DNA of 64,000 bases from JAYKGU01 sp035285585. GTDB lineage: Bacteria > Cyanobacteriota > Cyanobacteriia > CAKZMO01. The notes beneath the pieces were generated by a model that saw only the letters and a list, made by a program, of their open reading frames with translations, did not search any database and was not told the origin of the DNA. This document shows positions 57,456 through 64,000 of this stretch, piece after piece. The stretch's first letter is position 1. Each line of letters starts with the position of its first letter. The position numbers and the translations under genes were made by a program. The stretch is from assembly GCA_035285585.1 (NCBI GenBank), contig JAYKGU010000107.1, forward strand, positions 1 to 64,000. Reading direction: 5' to 3'.

Positions 57456-58787
57456 ATGCTGAAAGCGATTCGTGGTGCCTTTGTTGATTTTGTCGATGAC
57501 CCGTTTTATGCCCCAGAGGTTGACAGTGTCCGCTACCTTCCCGATGGGCTGCTGGTGTTGCGGGAAGGACACATTCACGCCTTTGGCCTCTATGCAGAGT
57601 TGGGCGATCGCTACGCCGACGTACCCACTATTCACCACCCCAACCGGCTGGTGCTGCCTGGATTTATCGATACCCACATCCACTATCCGCAGACGGAAAT
57701 GATTGCTGCCTATGGCCATCAGCTTCTGGAGTGGCTGCATCAGTACACGTTTCCCACGGAGACTAAGTTTCGCGATCGCGCCTATGCCCAGCAGGTGGCC
57801 AGCCTGTTCCTGGACGAGCTGTTGCGCAATGGAACTACCACAGCCCTGGTGTTTGCGGCGGTTTACCCCGAGTCGGTGGAGGCGTTTTTTACAGAGGCGG
57901 CCCGGCGGCGGCTGCGCATGATTACGGGCAAGGTGATGATGGATCGCCACGCCCCAGAGTTGCTCTGCGACACGGCAGCGTCTTCCTACGCAGATAGCAA
58001 ACGGTTAATTGAAACCTGGCATAACCGAGATCGGCTGCGGTATGCGGTGACTCCCCGCTTTGCCGTCACCTCTACGGAGGAGCAACTGCGGCTGGCGGGC
58101 CAGTTGCTGGAGGAGTTTCCCGATGTTTACCTGCACACCCACCTTTCAGAAAACGTGGACGAGGTGGCCCAGGTGCAGGCGGTGTTTCCCCACTGCCACG
58201 GCTATCTGGATGTTTATGACCGGGCAGGACTGGTGGGCGATCGCTCCATTTTTGCCCATGGGGTGCAGCTCACGGATGCGGAGTTTAAGCGGCTGGCGGC
58301 GGCCCGGTCAGCGATCGCCTTTTGCCCCACTTCCAACCTGTTTCTGGGCAGCGGCCTGTTTCGCATCGAGCAGGCCAAGTCAGCGGCGCACCCCGTCAAG
58401 CTGGGGCTGGGCACCGACATCGGGGCCGGGACGAGCTTTTCGTTACTGCAAACCGCCAACGAAGCCTACAAAGTGGCCCAACTCCGGCGGCGCAACCTGT
58501 CGCCTTTCCAGGCCCTGTTTCTGGCGACTTTGGGCGGCGCACGGGCGCTCAACCTGGAGGATAAAATTGGCAGCTTTGAGGTGGGCAAGGAAGCCGACTT
58601 CATTGTGCTCAACCCCCAGGCAACCCCAATACTGGCCTTTCGCAACGGCAAGGAACTACCTCAGTCGCTGGCAGAGTTGGGCGATCGCGCTTTCTCGCTC
58701 ATAATCATGGGGGGCGATCGCGTGGTCGAAGCCACCTATATTCTGGGAGAGCCGGTCGGGTTCCCGCTTAAAGCGGGACAAAATTAA
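57456..58787 (+). CDS. guaD: Guanine deaminase with repeat-encoded C-terminal tail
   Basis: A 443-residue amidohydrolase converting guanine to xanthine. Zinc ligands and active-site segments: GFIDTHIHYPQTE, then VYLHTHLSENVDE, FAHGVQLTDAE and LGTDIGAGTSFS, all typical of the GuaD/ATZ-TRZ group. The protein core ends at about ATYILGEPV. The remaining GFPLKAGQN and its TAA stop are encoded by the left arm of a family B repeat. The DUF6875-like protein ends with nearly the same residues from the same repeat family. Activity is probably unaffected, since the tail is after the last strand. Confidence 0.93.
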   Translation: MLKAIRGAFVDFVDDPFYAPEVDSVRYLPDGLLVLREGHIHAFGLYAELGDRYADVPTIHHPNRLVLPGFIDTHIHYPQTEMIAAYGHQLLEWLHQYTFPTETKFRDRAYAQQVASLFLDELLRNGTTTALVFAAVYPESVEAFFTEAARRRLRMITGKVMMDRHAPELLCDTAASSYADSKRLIETWHNRDRLRYAVTPRFAVTSTEEQLRLAGQLLEEFPDVYLHTHLSENVDEVAQVQAVFPHCHGYLDVYDRAGLVGDRSIFAHGVQLTDAEFKRLAAARSAIAFCPTSNLFLGSGLFRIEQAKSAAHPVKLGLGTDIGAGTSFSLLQTANEAYKVAQLRRRNLSPFQALFLATLGGARALNLEDKIGSFEVGKEADFIVLNPQATPILAFRNGKELPQSLAELGDRAFSLIIMGGDRVVEATYILGEPVGFPLKAGQN

Positions 58788-58840
58788 CGGGACAGTGGGG
58801 CGCACAGCGCCCCACTGTCCCGCCTTAAGTTGATACCCCC
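58758..58840. repeat. Family B palindromic element overlapping the guaD 3' end
   Basis: GGGTTCCCGCTTAAAGCGGG at the left (within guaD), GGGACAGTGGGGCGC mirrored by GCGCCCCACTGTCCC, and CGCCTTAAGTTGATACCCCC at the right. It is close to the copy at 27805. It can form a long hairpin just after the guaD stop codon and may act as a terminator. Confidence 0.85.
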
Positions 58841-58849
58841 GGTCTACCA

Positions 58850-58940
58850 TCAGGAGCCAGAAGTCAGCTCCCTTCTGAATTCTGACTCCTGGATTCTGGC
58901 TCCCTATCCCACCAGGATTTCTCGGCTTAAATGAATACTC
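58850..58940. repeat. Family D repeat followed by a family B end
   Basis: CAGGAGCCAGAAGTCAGCTC and TCTGAATTCTGACTCCTGG/TTCTGGCTCC form the D unit. CTCGGCTTAAATGAATACTCCC is a diverged family B end. The same B-end/D/B-end nesting is seen at 50146 and 60105. Confidence 0.65.
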
Positions 58941-58948
58941 CCATAATC

Positions 58949-60058
58949 CTAAATGGTCACAGGGGACTCCACATAAACCGTTGGCTCCGGTGACCGAAAG
59001 GTAATCCCAAAGGACTCCAGCTTCTTTGAAAGGTTCTCGTTGGCCAGCTCCAGCAGGCGCTTACGGAGCTGAATCGAGTTTTCGTTTGACCCTAGAATGA
59101 AAAAGGTGATGCGGGCACGGTTGGCCTTGCCGCCATCGTCCGTGATGAACGCAATGTTGGTGCTGCCGGGGTCGATGCCAAATACTGAGTCGGTGGTTTC
59201 GCTAATCACCTGCTGCACCAAAGCCCGCTCCTCGCTGTCCAGCCGCTGATCAAAGTCCAGGTAGAGCAGCACCATCACTTTCTTGGCGCGGGTAATGTTT
59301 TCCAACTCCATGCTGATCAGGTTGGAGTTGGGCACGATGAACAAAGTGTTTTTGGCGGAGGCACGGATTTTTGTTGACCGCAGGCCAATGGACTCCACCC
59401 GACCAAGCTGCCCATTGGAAAGGCGAATGTAGTCACCGGGAACAAAGGGGCGATCAAGGTAGAGGACAATGGTACTCAGCAACTGCTCCAGAATCTTTTG
59501 GGCAGCAAAGGCGACGGCTAAACCGCCGATTCCCAAACTGGCCAGCAGCCCCACAAAGTCGTTAAAGAAAGTCAGGGCCGCAATAAAGCCGATGAGCACA
59601 TTCACAATGGTTTCCACCACCAGCAGCATTTCGTCTACCTGAAAGCCAAACCGCTTCAGCAAATCAATGCCATAGATGCGAATAAACTGGCGAAACAGGC
59701 GGGAAACTAACCAGGCAATGCTCACAATCACGCCCAGCTTCACCAGCGGTTCAATAAAGCCATAAAAGGTCTGATACTCCTCCGTTCGCAGCCAGCTCAG
59801 AGACCAGTAGACGAGAATCAGCGTTCCAGCGGTACGAAAGGCTCCCTTGATCGGGGCTACTAAATTGTCAAAGACTTCCGAAAATTGGTGGGGAAGAAAG
59901 CGCAGGGCGATCGCCCGAAAGAGGCTGGGGGTATAGCGTCCAATCAACCATGCCCCAATAACAAAGATCATGAAAATTGCGGGACGGGGGATATCCAGGG
60001 AATTGATCCGCAGGAAATCCTCAACCGTTTGAGTAATGGTTTGACCAGTGACATTCAT
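58949..60058 (-). CDS. MscS family mechanosensitive channel
   Basis: About 369 residues. Membrane helices precede a typical MscS pore region and beta domain: DFVGLLASLGIGGLAVAFAAQK (pore helix TM3), LLSTIVLYLDRPFVPGDYI, then VESIGLRSTKIRASAKNTLF. The cytoplasmic C-terminal domain ends VYVESPVTI. Such channels release osmolytes on hypo-osmotic shock. ATG 60058 (MNVTGQTITQ) is preferred over an upstream frame extension that runs into a family B repeat. A second MscS gene lies directly upstream on the same strand with about 40% visible residue agreement in the pore region. Confidence 0.92.
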   Translation of the reverse strand: MNVTGQTITQTVEDFLRINSLDIPRPAIFMIFVIGAWLIGRYTPSLFRAIALRFLPHQFSEVFDNLVAPIKGAFRTAGTLILVYWSLSWLRTEEYQTFYGFIEPLVKLGVIVSIAWLVSRLFRQFIRIYGIDLLKRFGFQVDEMLLVVETIVNVLIGFIAALTFFNDFVGLLASLGIGGLAVAFAAQKILEQLLSTIVLYLDRPFVPGDYIRLSNGQLGRVESIGLRSTKIRASAKNTLFIVPNSNLISMELENITRAKKVMVLLYLDFDQRLDSEERALVQQVISETTDSVFGIDPGSTNIAFITDDGGKANRARITFFILGSNENSIQLRKRLLELANENLSKKLESFGITFRSPEPTVYVESPVTI

Positions 60059-60104
60059 GGTGAAAGCAGGGATGAAAGGCTGGAATCCAGGGTGTTCAGA
60101 TGGG

Positions 60105-60241
60105 GGTATCAACTTAAGGTGGGAAATCCTGGTTGGACAGGAGCCAGAATCCAGGAGTCAGAATTCTGGAGAGAGCTGACTTCTGGCTCCTAACTCCTGA
60201 ATTCTATTCTTGGGAAAGCGTCCCGCCTTACGCTGATACCC
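60105..60241. repeat. Composite family B ends with family D core between two mscS genes
   Basis: GGGGGTATCAACTTAAGGTGG, then the D core with CCAGGAGTCAGAATTCTGG and TTCTGGCTCCTAACTCCTG (about 60137-60210), then GTCCCGCCTTACGCTGATACCC. Both B ends are present, so the D sequence appears nested in or replacing a B centre. Confidence 0.75.
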
Positions 60242-60242
60242 T

Positions 60243-61454
60243 TCAGATAGTAATGGGAGAATCGACGTAAATGGTCGGTTCTTCGATATCAAAGGCGATA
60301 CCGTATTCGGTCAACTGCTGGGTAATTTGCTGGTTGGCAAAGTCGAGCACCTGCCGCCGCAGCTCCATGGAAACCTCCCCTGACCCCAGGATGAAAAACG
60401 TCACCTGCACCTGGGTGCGATCCAGCCCCGGCATTTTGCGAAAGGCCACGTCCGTACTGCGGGGGTCGATGCCAAAGATGTCGTTGGTACTTTCTAAAAT
60501 CACCTGGCGAATCAGGGCGCGTTCCTCTTCGGGAATCTGCCGATACAGGTTGAGGTAGATGATGGCCATCACCTTTTTCGCCCCTGTAAAGTTCTCGATA
60601 TTAATCTGCGTGAGGGAGCTGTTGGGCACCACCATCAGAGTACCTTTGCCGGAGGTGCGAATTTTGGTAGAGCGCAGGCCAATGGACTCCACCCGGCCAA
60701 AGGTGCCATCCGGCAGGCCGATGTAGTCATCCACAATAAAGGGGCGATCGAGATAGAGCACGATGCCTCCCAAAAGCTGCTCCAGGGTTTTCTGCGCGGC
60801 AAAGGCCACCGCCAGACCGCCAATGCCCAGACTGGCGACCAGGCCAAACACGTTGATCTGATGGGTCTGGGCAAAGATAATGACCGCCAGCACCACGATC
60901 ACCGCATTGGCGGAAAACTTTGCCAGAATCAAAATTTCGCTGTTGAGCCTGCGCCCTTCTTTGACCACCGCATCCAGCAGATAGAGGTCAAAAAACCGCT
61001 TGAACAGGTTGGACGCCAGCCAGCTCACGGTAATGGTTAGGGCGAGGCTGACGGGAATTTCCAGTGCCGGATACCAGGGCGATCGCGGCAGCAAAGACAC
61101 CACCAGATCCAGCACCAGCAGGGCGATCGCTCCCACCGCTAACCCCCGATAGGGCTGCAAAGACTCCTGGAGCAACTGCCAGGTCGTCCTGGTGGGGGGA
61201 CGAGAGTGGCCGTTGCGGGTGACCAGGGTGCGGATGGTTGGGGTAGTGGAAGGATGGGTGGACGGGTGAGGGGATACCTGGGGTTGGGGCGATCGCCCTT
61301 CTGCCTGAACCCATTTCAAAATACCGCCGAGGAGGGCAGGGATAAAACGGTTTAGAAGGAGGGTGGCGATCGCCGTCAGGCCAACGATGATGGTAATTTG
61401 CAAGGATGGACTGAGGGTAACTTCGGGGAGGGTTGGGGTTGGGAAAGTGGTCAT
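60243..61454 (-). CDS. MscS family mechanosensitive channel (second copy)
   Basis: A 403-residue channel similar to its downstream neighbour: INVFGLVASLGIGGLAVAFA (pore helix), GGIVLYLDRPFIVDDYIGLP, then VESIGLRSTKIRTSGKGTLM and the C-terminal IYVDSPITI. It has an extra N-terminal membrane segment and a Pro/Thr/Ser/His-rich stretch (about 50-85) before the main helices. The pair probably arose by tandem duplication. A composite repeat separates the two genes, so they may not be co-transcribed. Confidence 0.92.
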   Translation of the reverse strand: MTTFPTPTLPEVTLSPSLQITIIVGLTAIATLLLNRFIPALLGGILKWVQAEGRSPQPQVSPHPSTHPSTTPTIRTLVTRNGHSRPPTRTTWQLLQESLQPYRGLAVGAIALLVLDLVVSLLPRSPWYPALEIPVSLALTITVSWLASNLFKRFFDLYLLDAVVKEGRRLNSEILILAKFSANAVIVVLAVIIFAQTHQINVFGLVASLGIGGLAVAFAAQKTLEQLLGGIVLYLDRPFIVDDYIGLPDGTFGRVESIGLRSTKIRTSGKGTLMVVPNSSLTQINIENFTGAKKVMAIIYLNLYRQIPEEERALIRQVILESTNDIFGIDPRSTDVAFRKMPGLDRTQVQVTFFILGSGEVSMELRRQVLDFANQQITQQLTEYGIAFDIEEPTIYVDSPITI

Positions 61455-61988
61455 GGTCGGCGGATCAGCACTGAAACGAACACGAAAGGTGAATCTAACT
61501 AACGGTGGATGTCTTTTCTTTCTTATCGTAGATTCACCCTTTCGCGCCTCTATCGCTCTGGGGAAATATTAGTCGCGCCCTGGCGATCGCCCCCGCCGAA
61601 GCAATGCGTCTTCTACGTTTCTACATCAGCATCAGCACACATCCGCCAACCGCTAGGAGAAACAGCAGCAAAATACGCTGAACTCCCACCGTACATCGAA
61701 CAACCAGGGCGATCGCCAAAAACCACTCTAAACCAGACATATTGAACTCTAATCCACTGATAGTTGATTTGTACTATTCAGAAGATTAGGCCGCCATCGG
61801 GACAGGTTTATTTTTTGCCATGAAATCCCCAATCTGAGTCGCTGCCATTGGGGCCATCCCCGGTCGGGGAGCGGACATCATAAACGGACATCATAGGAAA
61901 AGACATTCCATCGGCACGTACTAAAACTGAGGAGGGCGTGTAAACTGTTAAACTGTATTACTAATGAGTAAGTTTTGCATAGGCTGAG
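61455..61988. other. Intergenic region between mscS and cytM
   Basis: About 530 bases. One possible small minus-strand ORF (61621-61740) is described separately. The last 100 bases are AT-rich and should hold the cytM promoter. No repeat family member is evident. Confidence 0.45.
61621..61740 (-). CDS. Possible small membrane peptide (39 residues)
   Basis: ATG 61740 to TAG 61621-61623. The product is almost entirely hydrophobic: SGLEWFLAIALVV, a short polar break, then ILLLFLLAVGGCVLMLM. The ribosome-binding site is weak. I do not recognise it as a known small photosystem, cytochrome b6f or NDH subunit. It may be chance. Confidence 0.25.
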   Translation of the reverse strand: MSGLEWFLAIALVVRCTVGVQRILLLFLLAVGGCVLMLM

Positions 61989-62381
61989 TTGACGAAAGAG
62001 CTGTTGAACGAGCAAGCAACACCAAGCGCTGATATGATCATCCAGGGTTTAGCCCTGGGCATATTGGTGATTTTGTTTGCTATTCTGGTCTTCCTGGTGG
62101 GCGTGTATCAGTTCCGATACGCCGACCCCTACATCCGTGACGTGCTCGCCATCCAGGGCGATCCGGTTCAAGGCCATGCTATTTTCCAGATGAACTGTGC
62201 CAGTTGCCATGGGCTGTATGCCGATGGCCGGGTGGGGCCAAGCCTGCACGACATCTCTAGCCGTAAGTCGCGGGTAGCCCTCATTCGTCAGGTCACAAGC
62301 GGCAAAACGCCCCCCATGCCCCAGTTTCAGCCCAGTCCTAGCGAGATGGCTGACTTGCTGGAATATTTGCAAACTTTGTAA
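61989..62381 (+). CDS. cytM: Cytochrome c, CytM type, membrane-anchored
   Basis: A 130-residue c-type cytochrome. An uncleaved membrane anchor (about 17-42) precedes a short class I cytochrome domain. The haem motif is Cys70-Ala-Ser-Cys73-His74 and the sixth ligand is probably Met110 in TPPMPQF. The sequence around RYADPYIRDVLAIQGDP and LYADGRVGPSLHDIS fits cyanobacterial CytM, proposed to modulate electron flow under stress or in the dark. The start is TTG 61989; an in-frame stop lies just upstream, and the next ATG (62034) would shorten the N-terminus before the anchor. A fragment of family B repeat follows the stop codon. Confidence 0.85.
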   Translation: MTKELLNEQATPSADMIIQGLALGILVILFAILVFLVGVYQFRYADPYIRDVLAIQGDPVQGHAIFQMNCASCHGLYADGRVGPSLHDISSRKSRVALIRQVTSGKTPPMPQFQPSPSEMADLLEYLQTL

Positions 62382-63034
62382 GCGCTGGCAAACTCCCACT
62401 CAAAGTGGGACAGGATTAGCGACGAATTGAGAGGATGTCTGAGAAGTCTGTCCTTGAGTAGCAAAGCTCACTGGAGTCCATAAACTGCCCATAAACTGAG
62501 CATCGAGCTGTTGGGGTGCCCCCCGACGATGGCTTTGTTTACTTTGGCTACCTGCCCAATTACAGAAACTTCAGAATTTCTTTGTAATTAAGCCCACCGC
62601 AACGCTGGGCAGGTATTTTCCATGAATTTGTATTTCCCGATTTTTTCCCCATGATTCAGTAATATCGGGATGCACGGAACTGAACACATTTCCTGGCATT
62701 TCGACCACAGTAGATTCTCTAAAAGAAATATCGTAGTATATTTTAGAACCTGGGACATCTACGTAGTGCAAGTGATGTATTGCAGCGATCGCCAATGGTG
62801 TCTTCCGTATGTATACCGAAGGAATTGCTGACAAATGGCTGAACTTCACATTGGGAGCGATCGCCCCCAGGCATTGAGTCAGCCCCAAACGGTCATGGGC
62901 TTGCTTGTGGTTGCTCCAGGCACTGTGCCGTCCAGTTTATTTCTTGAAATCGTCTACTTAACAGGAGCTGAGCGACTGTGCATCCTATCACGAATACTTC
63001 AACTCTACCGTCAAGCTATCCTTTCTGTAGTCCC
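62382..63034. other. Intergenic region between cytM and the DUF4347 gene
   Basis: About 650 bases. A family B fragment with ACTCCCACTCAAAGTGGGAC lies at about 62393-62420. A minus-strand frame at 62571-62888 shows a protein-like C-terminal half but no recognised family. The right end presumably holds the promoter of the DUF4347 gene. Confidence 0.45.
62571..62888 (-). CDS. Doubtful small ORF
   Basis: 105 residues. The second half (IYYDISFRESTVVEMPGNVF, then REIQIHGKYLPSVAVGLI) has normal protein-like composition, whereas the first half is less convincing. No family is recognised and no ribosome-binding site is clear. It could be a remnant of an older gene. Confidence 0.25.
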   Translation of the reverse strand: MGLTQCLGAIAPNVKFSHLSAIPSVYIRKTPLAIAAIHHLHYVDVPGSKIYYDISFRESTVVEMPGNVFSSVHPDITESWGKNREIQIHGKYLPSVAVGLITKKF

Positions 63035-64000
63035 ATGAATCAAACAAATTTGCACTCGCCCGCTGGAGGCCGTGCCCTACATTATTCATACCCGCCCAAT
63101 GCAACAACTCTTGTTGTTTTTGATACTAAAGTTAACGACTATCTCTCTTTGACTGCCGGGGTTCGCGCGGATGCCGCTGTTCTCATCCTCCATCCCGACC
63201 AGGACGGTGTGCAGCAGATCACCCAGGCTCTCCAGGCATCACCCTCTGTTCAAAGACTTCATATTGTCGCCCACGGCGCACCCGGTTCGGTTGAGTTGGG
63301 CGATCGCCCCCTCAGCCTCACAACCCTGAAGGATTACCTCTGGGAACTACAGCACTGGTTTACAGACCGCTCCACACCAGATCGTTGTTCCATCTCACTC
63401 TATGGCTGTCAGGTTGGCGCTGGGGATGCGGGCGCGGAATTTTTGCAAGCCCTGCACCAGATTACAGGTGCCAGTATTGCCGCTTCGACGACGCTGGTCG
63501 GAAATGCCGCCCTGGGGGGTAATTGGGAACTGGACGCCACGGTAGGGACGCCAGAAAAGGGGTTGGCGATCGCCCCCGATACCCGCGACGCTTACACTGG
63601 AGTGCTCGTGAGCCTCACCTTTGAAAATCCAGTTCTTGAATCTGGCCCTGGTACAGGCCTGCAGGTAGGGGCTGTCTATCGCTACACCGGGGTCGCTACC
63701 GATCCAGATACTGGAGCAGTGCTGGATGCCCTGATAACGATTGAAGCGTTTAATGGTGGCGCAACGGTTGCCAATATCGATGCGACCCCCCTGCCTGACT
63801 TTACAAGTGCTTTTCAGCCTTCGATTCGAGGCAATGGTCCCGAGTCCAGTGTGGATTTCCTGATCGAATTTGTTGTATCAGGCACCAACACCCCCGTCAT
63901 TGCTCCTGATTTCCCGGCAATTGTGCTGGACTTAGATGGCAGCGGTGGCAGTGCCACCAACACCGGACGGGAGTTTGCTGAGCTAAGCTCAGTTGCTGCC
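63035..64000 (+). CDS. DUF4347 domain protein, N-terminal part (continues beyond window)
   Basis: An open frame of 322 codons from ATG 63035 to the window end. Residues about 25-190 form a DUF4347 domain: NATTLVVFDTKVNDY, LHPDQDGVQQITQAL, LHIVAHGAPGSVELGD, ISLYGCQVGAGDAGAEFL, ASTTLVGNAALGGNWELD and DAYTGVL. This domain sits at the N-terminus of very large cyanobacterial surface or secreted proteins that continue with Ca-binding, cadherin-like or other repeats. The sequence after residue 190 is Thr/Gly/Asp-rich and probably the beginning of such a region. No signal peptide is seen, consistent with type I secretion. The full architecture cannot be judged here. Confidence 0.85.
   Translation, partial: MNQTNLHSPAGGRALHYSYPPNATTLVVFDTKVNDYLSLTAGVRADAAVLILHPDQDGVQQITQALQASPSVQRLHIVAHGAPGSVELGDRPLSLTTLKDYLWELQHWFTDRSTPDRCSISLYGCQVGAGDAGAEFLQALHQITGASIAASTTLVGNAALGGNWELDATVGTPEKGLAIAPDTRDAYTGVLVSLTFENPVLESGPGTGLQVGAVYRYTGVATDPDTGAVLDALITIEAFNGGATVANIDATPLPDFTSAFQPSIRGNGPESSVDFLIEFVVSGTNTPVIAPDFPAIVLDLDGSGGSATNTGREFAELSSVAA

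Overview
The window looks like chromosomal DNA of a filamentous cyanobacterium, most plausibly a non-heterocystous Leptolyngbya/Nodosilinea-type organism. Evidence: a photosystem II D1 gene end (psbA), the inducible NDH-1 CO2-uptake operon (ndhF3-ndhD3-cupA-cupS), cytochrome M, a Ycf20 family gene, HetR and HetP family regulators, a cyanoexosortase, and very frequent HIP1 octamers (GCGATCGC). HetR and HetP occur in filamentous species without heterocysts, so they do not prove nitrogen-fixing differentiation. No rRNA, tRNA, CRISPR array, prophage or transposase was recognised.

Layout. 0-8 kb: psbA 3' end, an M23 peptidase/bactofilin pair, aroC with a thioredoxin-fold gene, and a two-gene sensory cassette (CBS-GAF-histidine kinase followed by a receiver-kinase hybrid). 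8-13.3 kb: the CO2-uptake operon. 13.3-16 kb: phytol kinase-like gene, a sulfotransferase, and a duplicated-domain protein with a repeat-derived linker. 16-22.6 kb (minus): an exopolysaccharide/cyanoexosortase operon (DegT aminotransferase, exosortase, partner protein, Wza-like, Wzc-like). 23-27 kb (minus): MoeB-rhodanese, JAMM peptidase, LivF-type ATPase, ferredoxin, leuB. 28-39 kb: hetR, glycerate kinase, Ycf20, a GT39 enzyme, a sensor remnant, glutaminase, MinD/ParA, TauE, a methyltransferase and MBOAT. 39-46.5 kb: pyrB carrying a repeat-derived insertion, then hetP-hlyD-hetC. 47.9-50 kb: a PEP-CTERM protein and a DAHP synthase gene with an attenuator-like leader. 50-55 kb: a DUF6875-like gene divergent from a compact A-PCP-TE NRPS. 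55-64 kb: a duplicated-domain secreted protein, Nudix, guanine deaminase, two MscS channels, CytM, and the start of a DUF4347 protein.

The most notable signal is upstream of the DAHP synthase gene. A 23-codon ORF holds six Phe codons and one Trp codon in a cluster, followed by an 11-bp terminator hairpin with a U-tract. A segment overlapping the leader stop codon can pair with the 5' arm of that terminator. This is the layout of a ribosome-mediated attenuator controlling entry into aromatic amino-acid synthesis.

The second theme is repeats. Several families of short palindromic elements and heptamer/octamer tandem repeats occupy most gaps. Some enter genes: one family gives the same C-terminal tail to two unrelated proteins, another lies directly on the stop codons of two genes, and tandem repeats form an in-frame insertion of about 66 residues in PyrB and a linker in a two-domain protein. 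Start sites given here were chosen from ATG position and ribosome-binding sites; product names come from recognition of motifs and family sequence, not from database searches.
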